64,000 nucleotides of DNA from Clusia tigrina (Eukaryota > Arthropoda > Insecta > Diptera > Clusiidae), in contig CAKKTE020000052.1 in NCBI GenBank assembly GCA_920105625.2, positions 372,001 to 436,000 of the forward strand, in the 5' to 3' direction. The notes below the pieces were generated by a model. It was not told the DNA's origin. It made no database searches and saw only the letters and a list, made by a program, of their open reading frames with translations. This document shows, piece after piece, positions 38,224 through 50,400 of this stretch; the first letter of the stretch is position 1; each line of letters opens with the position of its first letter. A program made the position numbers and the translations under genes.

Positions 38224-41200
38224 TGCTTGTAAATTTTTACTGGAGCTTCATAAAACCTTGAGATTTTGTAACAATAGAGTACTCGAGCCTCTTCTCAATT
38301 TAAGCTATCGCTCAAAGCTATGCTATCCTTTAATCCCAAATCAAACTCTGATAAAACTTCAAATGGCCCTTACTTCTATACGGTACGTCCTACACCTATC
38401 AAAGTTTGCAACATACAAATGCTTGTAAATTTTTACTGGAGCGTCATAAAACCTTGAAATTTTGTAACAATAAAGTACTCGAGCCTCTTGTCAATTTAAA
38501 CTATCGCTCAAAGCTATGCTACCCTTGTCTCCCAAAATCAAACACTGATAAAATTTCAAATGGCCCGAACTTCTATACGGAATGTCCTACACCTATCAAA
38601 GTTTGCAACATACAAATGCTTGTACCTTTTTACTGGTGCGTCAAAAATCTTGAAATTTTCTAACAATAAAGTACTCGAGCCTCTTGTCAATTTAAGCTAT
38701 CGCTCAAAGCTATGCTACACTTGAGTCCTAAATCAAACACTGATAAAATTTCAAATGGCCCTAACTTCTATACGGTACGTCCTACACCTATCAAAGTTTG
38801 TAACATACAAATGCTTGTAAACATTTACTGGAGCTTCATAAAACCTTGAGATTTTGTAACAATAAATTACTCGAGCCTCCTCTCAATTTAAGCTATCGCT
38901 CAAAGCTATGCTACCCTTGAGTCCCAAATCAAACAATGATAAAACTTCAAATGGCCGTAACTTCTATACGGTACGTCCTACACCTAACAAAGTTTGCAAC
39001 ATACAAATGCTTGTAACTTTTTACTGGAGCGTCATAAAACCTTGAAATTGTGTAACAATAAAGTACTCGAGCCTCTTCTCAATCTGAGCTATCGCTCAAA
39101 GCTATGCTACCCTTGAGTCCCAAATAAAACAATGATAAAACTTCAAATGGCCCTAACTTCTATACGGTACGTCCTACAACTACCAAAGTTTGCAACATAC
39201 AAATGCTATTAACTTTTTACTGGAGCGTCATAAAACCTTGAAATTTTGTAACAATAAAGTACTCGAGCCTCTTGTCAATTTAAGCTATCGCTCAAAGCTA
39301 TGCCACCCTTGAGTCCCAAATCAAACAATGATAAAACTTCAAATGGCCCTAACTTCTATACGGTACGTCCTACACCTATCAAAGTTTGCAACATACATAT
39401 GCTTGTAACTTTTTACTGGAGCGTCATAAAACCTTGAAATTGTGTAACAATAAAGTACTCGAGCCTCTTCTCAATCTGAGCTATCGCTCAAAGCTATGCT
39501 ACCCTTGAGTCCCAAACAAAACACTGATAAAACTTCAAATGGCCCTAAATTCTATACGGTACGTCCTACTCCTATCAAAGTTTGCAACATACAAATGCTT
39601 GTAACTTTTTACTGGAGCGTCATAAAACCTTGAAATTGTGTAACAATAAAGTGGTCGAGTCTCTTGTCAATTTAAGCTATCGCTCAAAGCTATGCTACGC
39701 TTGAGTCCCAAATAAAACAATGATAAAACTTCAAATGGCCCTAACTTCTATACGGTACGTCCTACAACTACCAAAGTTTGCAACATACAAATGCTATTAA
39801 CTTTTTACTGGAGCGTCATAAAACCTTGAAATTTTGTAACAATAAAGTACTCGAGCCTCTTCTCAAATTAAGCTATCGCTCAAAGCTATGCTACCCTTGA
39901 GTCCCAAATCAAACAATGATAAAACTTCAAATGGCCCTAACTTCTATACGGTACGCAGTACACCTATCAAAGTTTGCAACATACAAATGCTTGTAAATTT
40001 TTACTGGAGCTTCATAAAACCTTGAGATTTTGTAACAATAGAGTACTCGAGCCTCTTCTCAATTTAAGCTATCGCTCAAAGCTATGCTACCCTTGAATCC
40101 CAAATCAAACTCTGATAAAACTTCAAATGGCCCTTACTTCTATACGGTACATCCTACACCTATCAAAGTTTGCAACATACAAATGCTTGTAAATTTTTAC
40201 TGGAGCGTCTTAAAACCTTGAAATTTTGTAACAATAAAGTACTCGAGCCTCTTGTCAATTTAAGCTATCGCTCAAAGCTATGCTACCCTTGTCTCCCAAA
40301 ATCAAACACTGATAAAATTTCAAATGGCCCGAACTTCTATACGGTACGTCCTACACCTATCAAAGTTTGCAACATACAAATGCTTGTAACTTTTACTGGA
40401 GCGTCATAAAACCTTGAAATTTTGTAACAATAAAGACCTCGAGCCTCTTGTCAATTTAAGCTATCGCTCAAAACTATGCTACCCTTGAGTCCCAAATCAA
40501 ACAATGATAAAACTTCAAATGGCCCTAACTTCTATACGGTACGCCCTACACCTATCAAAGTTTGCAGCATACAAATGCTTGTAAATTTTTACTGGAACTT
40601 CATAAAACCTTGAGATTTTGTAACAATAGAGTACTCGAGCCTCTTCTCAATTTAAGCTATCGCTCAAAGCTATGCTATCCTTGAATCCCAAATCAAACTC
40701 TGATAAAACTTCAAATGGCCCTTACTTCTATACGGTACGTCCTACACCTATCAAAGTTTGCAACATACAAATGCTTGTAAATTTTTACTGGAGCGTCATA
40801 AAACCTTGAAATTTTGTAACAATAAAGTACTCGAGCCTCTTGTCAATTTAAGCTATCGCTCAAAGCTATGCTACCCTTGTCTCCCAAAATCAAACACTGA
40901 TAAAATTTCAAATGGCCCGAACTTCTATACGGTACGTCCTACACCTATCAAAGTTTGCAACATACAAATGCTTGTAACTTTTTACTGGTGCGTCAAAAAT
41001 CTTGAAATTTTCTAACAATAAAGTACTCGAGCCTCTTGTCAATTTAAGCTATCGCTCAAAGCTATGCTACCCTTGAGTCCTAAATCAAACACTGATAAAA
41101 TTTCAAATGGCCCTAACTTCTATACGGTACGTCCTACACCTATCAAAGTTTGTAACATACAAATGCTTGTAAACATTTACTGGAGCTTCATAAAACCTTG

Positions 41201-42339
41201 AGATTTTGTAACAATAAATTACTCGAGCCTCTTCTCAATTTAAGCTATCGCTCAAAGCTATGCTACCCTTGAGTCCCAAATCAAACAATGATAAAACTTC
41301 AAATGGCCCTAACTTCTATACGGTACGTCCTACACCTAACAAAGTTTGCAACATACAAATGCTTGTAACTTTTTACTGGAGCGTCATAAAACCTTGAAAT
41401 TGTGTAACAATAAAGTACTCGAGCCTCTTCTCAATCTGAGCTATCGCTCAAAGCTATGCTACCCTTGAGTCCCAAATAAAACAATGATAAAACTTCAAAT
41501 GGCCCTAACTTCTATACGGTACGTCCTACAACTACCAAAGTTTGCAACATACAAATGCTATTAACTTTTTACTGGAGCGTCATAAAACCTTGAAATTTTG
41601 TAACAATAAAGTACTCGAGCCTCTTGTCAATTTAAGCTATCGCTCAAAGCTATGCTACCCTTGAGTCCCAAATCAAACAATGATAAAACTTCAAATGGCC
41701 CTAACTTCTATACGGTACGTCCTACACCTATCAAAGTTTGCAACATACAAATGCTTGTAACTTTTTACTGGAGCGTCATAAAACCTTGAAATTGTGTAAC
41801 AATAAAGTACTCGAGCCTCTTCTCAATCTGAGCTATCGCTCAAAGCTATGCTACCCTTGAGTCCCAAACAAAACACTGATAAAACTTCAAATGGCCCTAA
41901 ATTCTATACGGTACGTCCTACTCCTATCAAAGTTTGCAACATACAAATGCTTGTAACTTTTTACTGGAGCGTCATAAAACCTTGAAATTGTGTAACAATA
42001 AAGTGGTCGAGTCTCTTGTCAATTTAAGCTATCGCTCAAAGCTATGCTACGCTTGAGTCCCAAATAAAACAATGATAAAACTTCAAATGGCCCTAACTTC
42101 TATACGGTACGTCCTACAACTACCAAAGTTTGCAACATACAAATGCTATTAACTTTTTACTGGAGCGTCATAAAACCTTGAAATTTTGTAACAATAAAGT
42201 ACTCGAGCCTCTTCTCAAATTAAGCTATCACTCAAAGCTATGCTACCCTTGAGTCCCAAATCAAACAATGATAAAACTTCAAATGGCCCTAACTTCTATA
42301 CGGTACGCCCTACACCTATCAAAGTTTGCAACATACAAA
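38224..42339 (+). repeat. 21-monomer sub-block, 4116 bp, inside the large block
   Basis: It begins with a GAGCTTC/CAATAGAG monomer carrying GCTATCCTTTAATCC and ends where the same type restarts at 42340. The counterpart in block copy 2 is 50778-54893. The following sub-block from 42340 resembles it but lacks two monomers (392 bp) of the 6-monomer module, so matches change from +4116 to +3724 further right. This shows loss or gain of whole monomers within a larger repeating plan. Confidence 0.75.
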
Positions 42340-44887
42340 TGCTTGTAAATTTTTACTGGAGCTTCATAAAACCTTGAGATTTTGTAACAATAGAGTACTC
42401 GAGCCTCTTCTCAATTTAAGCTATCGCTCAAAGCTATGCTATCCTTTAGTCCCAAATCAAACTCTGATAAAACTTCAAATGGCCCTTACTTCTATACGGT
42501 ACGTCCTACACCTATCAAAGTTTGCAACATACAAATGCTTGTAAATTTTTACTGGAGCGTCATAAAACCTTGAAATTTTGTAACAATAAAGTACTCGAGC
42601 CTCTTGTCAATTTAAACTATCGCTCAAAGCTATGCTACCCTTGTCTCCCAAAATCAAACACTGATAAAATTTCAAATGGCCCGAACTTCTATACGGTATG
42701 TCCTACACCTATCAAAGTTTGCAACATACAAATGCTTGTACCTTTTTACTGGTGCGTCAAAAATCTTGAAATTTTCTAACAATAAAGTACTCGAGCCTCT
42801 TGTCAATTTAAGCTATCGCTCAAAGCTATGCTACCCTTGAGTCCTAAATCAAACACTGATAAAATTTCAAATGGCCCTAACTTCTATACGATACGTCCTA
42901 CACCTATCAAAGTTTGTAACATACAAATGCTTGTAAACATTTACTGGAGCTTCATAAAACCTTGAGATTTTGTAACAATAAATTACTCGAGCCTCCTCTC
43001 AATTTAAGCTATCGCTCAAAGCTATGCTACCCTTGAGTCCCAAATCAAACAATGATAAAACTTCAAATGGCCGTAACTTCTATACGGTACGTCCTACACC
43101 TAACAAAGTTTGCAACATACAAATGCTTGTAACTTTTTACTGGAGCGTCATAAAACCTTGAAATTGTGTAACAATAAAGTACTCGAGCCTCTTCTCAATC
43201 TGAGCTATCGCTCAAAGCTATGCTACCCTTGAGTCCCAAACAAAACACTGATAAAACTTCAAATGGCCCTAAATTCTATACGGTACGTCCTACTCCTATC
43301 AAAGTTTGCAACATACAAATGCTTGTAACTTTTTACTGGAGCGTCATAAAACCTTGAAATTGTGTAACAATAAAGTGGTCGAGTCTCTTGTCAATTTAAG
43401 CTATCGCTCAAAGCTATGCTACGCTTGAGTCCCAAATAAAACAATGATAAAACTTCAAATGGCCCTAACTTCTATACGGTACGTCCTACAACTACCAAAG
43501 TTTGCAACATACAAATGCTATTAACTTTTTACTGGAGCGTCATAAAACCTTGAAATTTTGTAACAATAAAGTACTCGAGCCTCTTCTCAAATTAAGCTAT
43601 CGCTCAAAGCTATGCTACCCTTGAGTCCCAAATCAAACAATGATAAAACTTCAAATGGCCCTAACTTCTATACGGTACGCAGTACACCTATCAAAGTTTG
43701 CAACATACAAATGCTTGTAAATTTTTACTGGAGCTTCATAAAACCTTGAGATTTTGTAACAATAGAGTACTCGAGCCTCTTCTCAATTTAAGCTATCGCT
43801 CAAAGCTATGCTACCCTTGAATCCCAAATCAAACTCTGATAAAACTTCAAATGGCCCTTACTTCTATACGGTACATCCTACACCTCACAAAGTTTGCAAC
43901 ATACAAATGCTTGTAAATTTTTACTGGAGCGTCATAAAACCTTGAAATTTTGTAACAATAAAGTACTCGAGCCTCTTGTCAATTTAAGCTATCGCTCAAA
44001 GCTATGCTACCCTTGTCTCCCAAAATCAAACACTGATAAAATTTCAAATGGCCCGAACTTCTATACGGTACGTCCTACACCTATCAAAGTTTGCAACATA
44101 CAAATGCTTGTAACTTTTACTGGAGCGTCATAAAACCTTGAAATTTTGTAACAATAAAGACCTCGAGCCTCTTGTCAATTTAAGCTATCGCTCAAACCTA
44201 TGCTACCCTTGAGTCCCAAATCAAACAATGATAAAACTTCAAATGGCCCTAACTTCTATACGGTACGCCCTACACCTATCAAAGTTTGCAGCATACAAAT
44301 GCTTGTAAATTTTTACTGGAGCTTCATAAAACCTTGAGATTTTGTAACAATAGAGTACTCGAGCCTCTTCTCAATTTAAGCTATCGCTCAAAGCTATGCT
44401 ATCCTTGAATCCCAAATCAAACTCTGATAAAACTTCAAATGGCCCTTACTTCTATACGGTACGTCCTACACCTATCAAAGTTTGCAACATACAAATGCTT
44501 GTAAATTTTTACTGGAGCGTCATAAAACCTTGAAATTTTGTAACAATAAAGTACTCGAGCCTCTTGTCAATTTAAGCTATCGCTCAAAGCTATGCTACCC
44601 TTGTCTCCCAAAATCAAACACTGATAAAATTTCAAATGGCCCGAACTTCTATACGGTACGTCCTACACCTATCAAAGTTTGCAACATACAAATGCTTGTA
44701 ACTTTTTACTGGTGCGTCAAAAATCTTGAAATTTTCTAACAATAAAGTACTCGAGCCTCTTGTCAATTTAAGCTATCGCTCAAAGCTATGCTACCCTTGA
44801 GTCCTAAATCAAACACTGATAAAATTTCAAATGGCCCTAACTTCTATACGGTACGTCCTACACCTATCAAAGTTTGTAACATACAAA

Positions 44888-46063
44888 TGCTTGTAAACAT
44901 TTACTGGAGCTTCATAAAACCTTGAGATTTTGTAACAATAAATTACTCGAGCCTCTTCTCAATTTAAGCTATCGCTCAAAGCTATGCTACCCTTGAGTCC
45001 CAAATCAAACAATGATAAAACTTCAAATGGCCCTAACTTCTATACGGTACGTCCTACACCTAACAAAGTTTGCAACATACAAATGCTTGTAACTTTTTAC
45101 TGGAGCGTCATAAAACCTTGAAATTGTGTAACAATAAAGTACTCGAGCCTCTTCTCAATCTGAGCTATCGCTCAAAGCTATGCTACCCTTGAGTCCCAAA
45201 TAAAACAATGATAAAACTTCAAATGGCCCTAACTTCTATACGGTACGTCCTACAACTACCAAAGTTTGCAACATACAAATGCTATTAACTTTTTACTGGA
45301 GCGTCATAAAACCTTGAAATTTTGTAACAATAAAGTACTCGAGCCTCTTGTCAATTTAAGCTATCGCTCAAAGCTATGCTACCCTTGAGTCCCAAATCAA
45401 ACAATGATAAAACTTCAAATGGCCCTAACTTCTATACGGTACGTCCTACACCTATCAAAGTTTGCAACATACAAATGCTTGTAACTTTTTACTGGAGCGT
45501 CATAAAACCTTGAAATTGTGTAACAATAAAGTACTCGAGCCTCTTCTCAATCTGAGCTATCGCTCAAAGCTATGCTACCCTTGAGTCCCAAACAAAACAC
45601 TGATAAAACTTCAAATGGCCCTAAATTCTATACGGTACGTCCTACTCCTATCAAAGTTTGCAACATACAAATGCTTGTAACTTTTTACTGGAGCGTCATA
45701 AAACCTTGAAATTGTGTAACAATAAAGTGGTCGAGTCTCTTGTCAATTTAAGCTATCGCTCAAAGCTATGCTACGCTTGAGTCCCAAATAAAACAATGAT
45801 AAAACTTCAAATGGCCCTAACTTCTATACGGTACGTCCTACAACTACCAAAGTTTGCAACATACAAATGCTATTAACTTTTTACTGGAGCGTCATAAAAC
45901 CTTGAAATTTTGTAACAATAAAGTACTCGAGCCTCTTCTCAAATTAAGCTATCACTCAAAGCTATGCTACCCTTGAGTCCCAAATCAAACAATGATAAAA
46001 CTTCAAATGGCCCTAACTTCTATAGGGTACGCAGTACACCTATCAAAGTTTGCAACATACAAA
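44888..46063 (+). repeat. 6-monomer HOR, 1176 bp, copy 1 of 2 in block 1
   Basis: Monomer order: (1) GTAAACATTTACTGG with AAATTACTCGAG and ending CACCTAACAAAG; (2) CTCAATCTGAGC with CCCAAATAAAACAATG; (3) GCTATTAAC start; (4) CTCAATCTGAGC with CCCAAACAAAACACTG and CCTAAATTC; (5) GTGGTCGAGTCTC with TACGCTTGAG; (6) GCTATTAAC start with CTCAAATTAAGC and ACGCAGTACACC. The first monomer has the ACATTTACTGG form seen at module starts throughout the right half. Confidence 0.88.
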
Positions 46064-47250
46064 TGCTTGTAAATTTTTACTGGAGCTTCATAAAACCTTG
46101 AGATTTTGTAACAATAAATTACTCGAGCCTCTTCTCAATTTAAGCTATCGCTCAAAGCTATGCTACCCTTGAGTCCCAAATCAAACAATGATAAAACTTC
46201 AAATGGCCCTAACTTCTATACGGTACGTCCTACACCTAACAAAGTTTGCAACATACAAATGCTTGTAACTTTTTACTGGAGCGTCATAAAACCTTGAAAT
46301 TGTGTAACAATAAAGTACTCGAGCCTCTTCTCAATCTGAGCTATCGCTCAAAGCTATGCTACCCTTGAGTCCCAAATAAAACAATGATAAAACTTCAAAT
46401 GGCCCTAACTTCTATACGGTACGTCCTACAACTACCAAAGTTTGCAACATACAAATGCTATTAACTTTTTACTGGAGCGTCATAAAACCTTGAAATTTTG
46501 TAACAATAAAGTACTCGAGCCTCTTGTCAATTTAAGCTATCGCTCAAAGCTATGCTACCCTTGAGTCCCAAATCAAACAATGATAAAACTTCAAATGGCC
46601 CTAACTTCTATACGGTACGTCCTACACCTATCAAAGTTTGCAACATACAAATGCTTGTAACTTTTTACTGGAGCGTCATAAAACCTTGAAATTGTGTAAC
46701 AATAAAGTACTCGAGCCTCTTCTCAATCTGAGCTATCGCTCAAAGCTATGCTACCCTTGAGTCCCAAACAAAACACTGATAAAACTTCAAATGGCCCTAA
46801 ATTCTATACGGTACGTCCTACTCCTATCAAAGTTTGCAACATACAAATGCTTGTAACTTTTTACTGGAGCGTCATAAAACCTTGAAATTGTGTAACAATA
46901 AAGTGGTCGAGTCTCTTGTCAATTTAAGCTATCGCTCAAAGCTATGCTACGCTTGAGTCCCAAATAAAACAATGATAAAACTTCAAATGGCCCTAACTTC
47001 TATACGGTACGTCCTACAACTACCAAAGTTTGCAACATACAAATGCTATTAACTTTTTACTGGAGCGTCATAAAACCTTGAAATTTTGTAACAATAAAGT
47101 ACTCGAGCCTCTTCTCAAATTAAGCTATCACTCAAAGCTATGCTACCCTTGAGTCCCAAATCAAACAATGATAAAACTTCAAATGGCCCTAACTTCAAAT
47201 GGCCCTAACTTCGGTACGCAGTACACCTATCAAAGTTTGCAACATACAAA
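46064..47250 (+). repeat. 6-monomer HOR, 1187 bp, copy 2 of 2 in block 1
   Basis: The same six monomers follow in the same order. The copy is 11 bp longer because its last monomer carries a rearrangement at about 47180-47215. The segment AAATGGCCCTAACTTC is repeated once (16 bp gained) and TATAC is missing (5 bp lost). No other copy of the HOR has this change. Confidence 0.87.
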
Positions 47251-47446
47251 TGCTTGTAAATTTTTACTGGAGCTTCATAAAACCTTGAGATTTTGTAACA
47301 ATAGAGTACTCGAGCCTCTTCTCAATTTAAGCTATCGCTCAAAGCTATGCTACCCTTGTCTCCCAAAATCAAACACTGATAAAATTTCAAATGCCCCGAA
47401 CTTCTATACGGTATGTCCTACACCTATCAAAGTTTGCAACATACAA
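47251..47446 (+). repeat. Mosaic monomer at the junction of the two 12.5-kb blocks
   Basis: The left part is of GAGCTTC/CAATAGAG type, as at 63714. The right part switches to CTTGTCTCCCAAAATC with ATGCCCCGAAC, as at 34791-34843. The switch lies in about 47334-47355, within a stretch identical in both parents. This is the recombination joint created by the 12,554-bp duplication. Length is near normal (about 197 bp), so the exchange was in register. Confidence 0.8.
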
Positions 47447-50400
47447 ATGCTTGTAACTTTTTACTGGTGCGTCAAAAATCTTGAAATTTTCTAACAATAA
47501 AGTACTCGAGCCTCTTGTCAATTTAAGCTATCGCTCAAAGCTGTGCTACCCTTGAGTCCTAAATCAAACACTGATAAAATTTCAAATGGCCCTAACTTCT
47601 ATACGGTACGTCCTACACCTATCAAAGTTTGTAACATACAAATGCTTGTAAACATTTACTGGAGCTTCATAAAACCTTGAGATTTTGTAACAATAAATTA
47701 CTCGAGCCTCTTCTCAATTTAAGCTATCGCTCAAAGCTATGCTACCCTTGAGTCCCAAATCAAACAATGATAAAACTTCAAATGGCCGTAACTTCTATAC
47801 GGTACGTCCTACACCTAACAAAGTTTGCAACATACAAATGCTTGTAACTTTTTACTGGAGCGTCAGAAAACCTTGAAATTGTGTAACAATAAAGTACTCG
47901 AGCCTCTTCTCAATCTGAGCTATCGCTCAAAGCTATGCTACCCTTGAGTCCCAAATAAAACAATGATAAAACTTCAAATGGCCCTAACTTCTATACGGTA
48001 CGTCCTACAACTACCAAAGTTTGCAACATACAAATGCTATTAACTTTTTACTGGAGCGTCATAAAACCTTGAAATTTTGTAACAATAAAGTACTCGAGCC
48101 TCTTGTCAATTTAAGCTATCGCTCAAAGCTATGCTACCCTTGAGTCCCAAATCAAACAATGATAAAACTTCAAATGGCCCTAACTTCTATACGGTACGTC
48201 CTACACCTATCAAAGTTTGCAACATACAAATGCTTGTAACTTTTTACTGGAGCGTCATAAAACCTTGAAATTGTGTAACAATAAAGTACTCGAGCCTCTT
48301 CTCAATCTGAGCTATCGCTCAAAGCTATGCTAACCTTGAGTCCCAAATCAAACACTGATAAAACTTCAAATGGCCCTAAATTCTATACGGTACGTCCTAC
48401 TCCTATCAAAGTTTGCAACATACAAATGCTTGTAACTTTTTACTGGAGCGTCATAAAACCTTGAAATTGTGTAACAATAAAGTGGTCGAGTCTCTTGTCA
48501 ATTTAAGCTATCGCTCAAAGCTATGCTACCCTTGAGTCCCAAATAAAACAATGATAAAACTTCAAATGGCCCTAACTTCTATACGGTACGTCCTACACCT
48601 AACAAAGTTTGCAACATACAAATGCTTGTAACTTTTTACTGGAGCGTCATAAAACCTTGAAATTGTGTAACAATAAAGTACTCGAGCCTCTTCTCAATCT
48701 GAGCTATCGCTCAAAGCTATGCTACCCTTGAGTCCCAAATAAAACAATGATAAAACTTCAAATGGCCCTAACTTCTATACGGTACGTTCTACAACTACCA
48801 AAGTTTGCAACATACAAATGCTTGTAACTTTTTACTGGAGCGTCATAAAACCTTGAAATTTTGTAACAATAAAGTACTCGAGCCTCTTGTCAATTTAAGC
48901 TATCGCTCAAAGCTATGCTACCCTTGAGTCCCAAATCAAACAATGATAAAAATTCAAATTGCCCTAACTTCTATACGGTACGTCCTACACCTATCAAAGT
49001 TTGCAACATACAAATGCTTGTAACTTTTTACTGGAGCGTCATAAAACCTTGAAATTGTGTAACAATAAAGTACTCGAGCCTCTTCTCAATCTGAGCTATC
49101 GCTCAAAGCTATGCTACCCTTGAGTCCCAAATCAAACACTGATAAAACTTCAAATGGCCCTAAATTCTATACAGTACGTCCTACTCCTATCAAAGTTTGC
49201 AACATACAAATGCTTGTAACTTTTTACTGGAGCGTCATAAAACCTTGAAATTGTGTAACAATAAAGTGGTCGAGTCTCTTGTCAATTTAAGCTATCGCTC
49301 AAAGCTATGCTACCCTTGAGTCCCAAATAAAACAATGATAAAACTTCAAATGGCCCTAACTTCTATACGGTACGTCCTACAACTACCAAAGTTTGCAACA
49401 TACAAATGCTATTAACTTTTTACTGGAGCGTCATAAAACCTTGAAATTTTGTAACAATAAAGTACTCGAGCCTCTTCTCAATTTAAGCTATCGCTCAAAG
49501 CTATGCTACCCTTGAGTCCCAAATCAAACAATGATAAAACTTCAAATGGCCCTAACTTCTATACGGTACGCAATACACCTATCAAAGTTTGCAACATACA
49601 AATGCTTGGAAATTTTTACTGGAGCTTCATAAAACCTTGAGATTTTGTAACAATAGAGTACTCGAGCCTCTTCTCAATTTAAGCTATCGCTCAAAGCTAT
49701 GCTACCCTTGAATCCCAAATCAAACTCTGATAAAACTTCAAATGGCCCTTACTTCTATACGGTACATCCTACACCTATCAAAGTTTGCAACATACAAATG
49801 CTTGTAAATTTTTACTGGAGCGTCATAAAACCTTGAAATTTTGTAACAATAAAGTACTCGAGCCTCTTGTCAATTTAAGCTATCGCTCAAAGCTATGCTA
49901 CCCTTGTCTCCCAAAATCAAACACTGATAAAATTTCAAATGGCCCGAACTTCTATACGGTACGTCCTACACCTATCAAAGTTTGGAACATACAAATGCTT
50001 GTAACTTTTTACTGGTGCGTCAAAAATCTTGAAATTTTCTAACAATAAAGTACTCGAGCCTCTTCTCAATTTAAGCTATCGCTCAAAGCTATGCTACCCT
50101 TGAGTCCCAAATCAAACAATGATAAAACTTCAAATGGCCCTAACTTCTATACGGTACGCCCTACACCTATCAAAGTTTGCAACATACAAATGCTTGTAAA
50201 TTTTTACTGGAGCTTCATAAAACCTTGAGATTTTGTATCAATAGAGTACTCGAGCCTCTTCTCAATTTAAGCTATCGCTCAAAGCTATGCTACCCTTGAA
50301 TCCCAAATCAAACTCTGATAAGACTTCAAATGGCCCTTACTTCTATACGGTACGTCCTACACCTATCAAAGTTTGCAACATACAAATGCTTGTATTTTTT

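Larger units (their letters stand above)
34785..47338 (+). repeat. 64-monomer block, 12,554-bp offset, copy 1
   Basis: The block is repeated at +12,554 starting at 47339. Shared rare markers include ATGCCCCGAAC (34838 and 47392), GCTGTGCTACCC (about 34987 and 47541), CCTCCTCTCAA (38876 and 51430), ACGCAATACACC (37014 and 49568), GCATACAAATG with TGCAG (40566 and 53120) and CACCTCACAAAG (43882 and 56436). Inside, a 6-monomer module alternates with a second module containing GAGCTTC/CAATAGAG monomers and CTTGTCTCCCAAAATC monomers. Sub-blocks with related starts lie at about 34501, 38224 and 42340. The left junction lies in 34780-34801. Confidence 0.87.

Noticed and set aside
47168..47494. Longest open frame, 108 codons starting at ATG
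   Set aside because: It is open only because the private 11-bp rearrangement and a +1 variant (CCCAAAATC) fall together in one place. The predicted protein is translated satellite.
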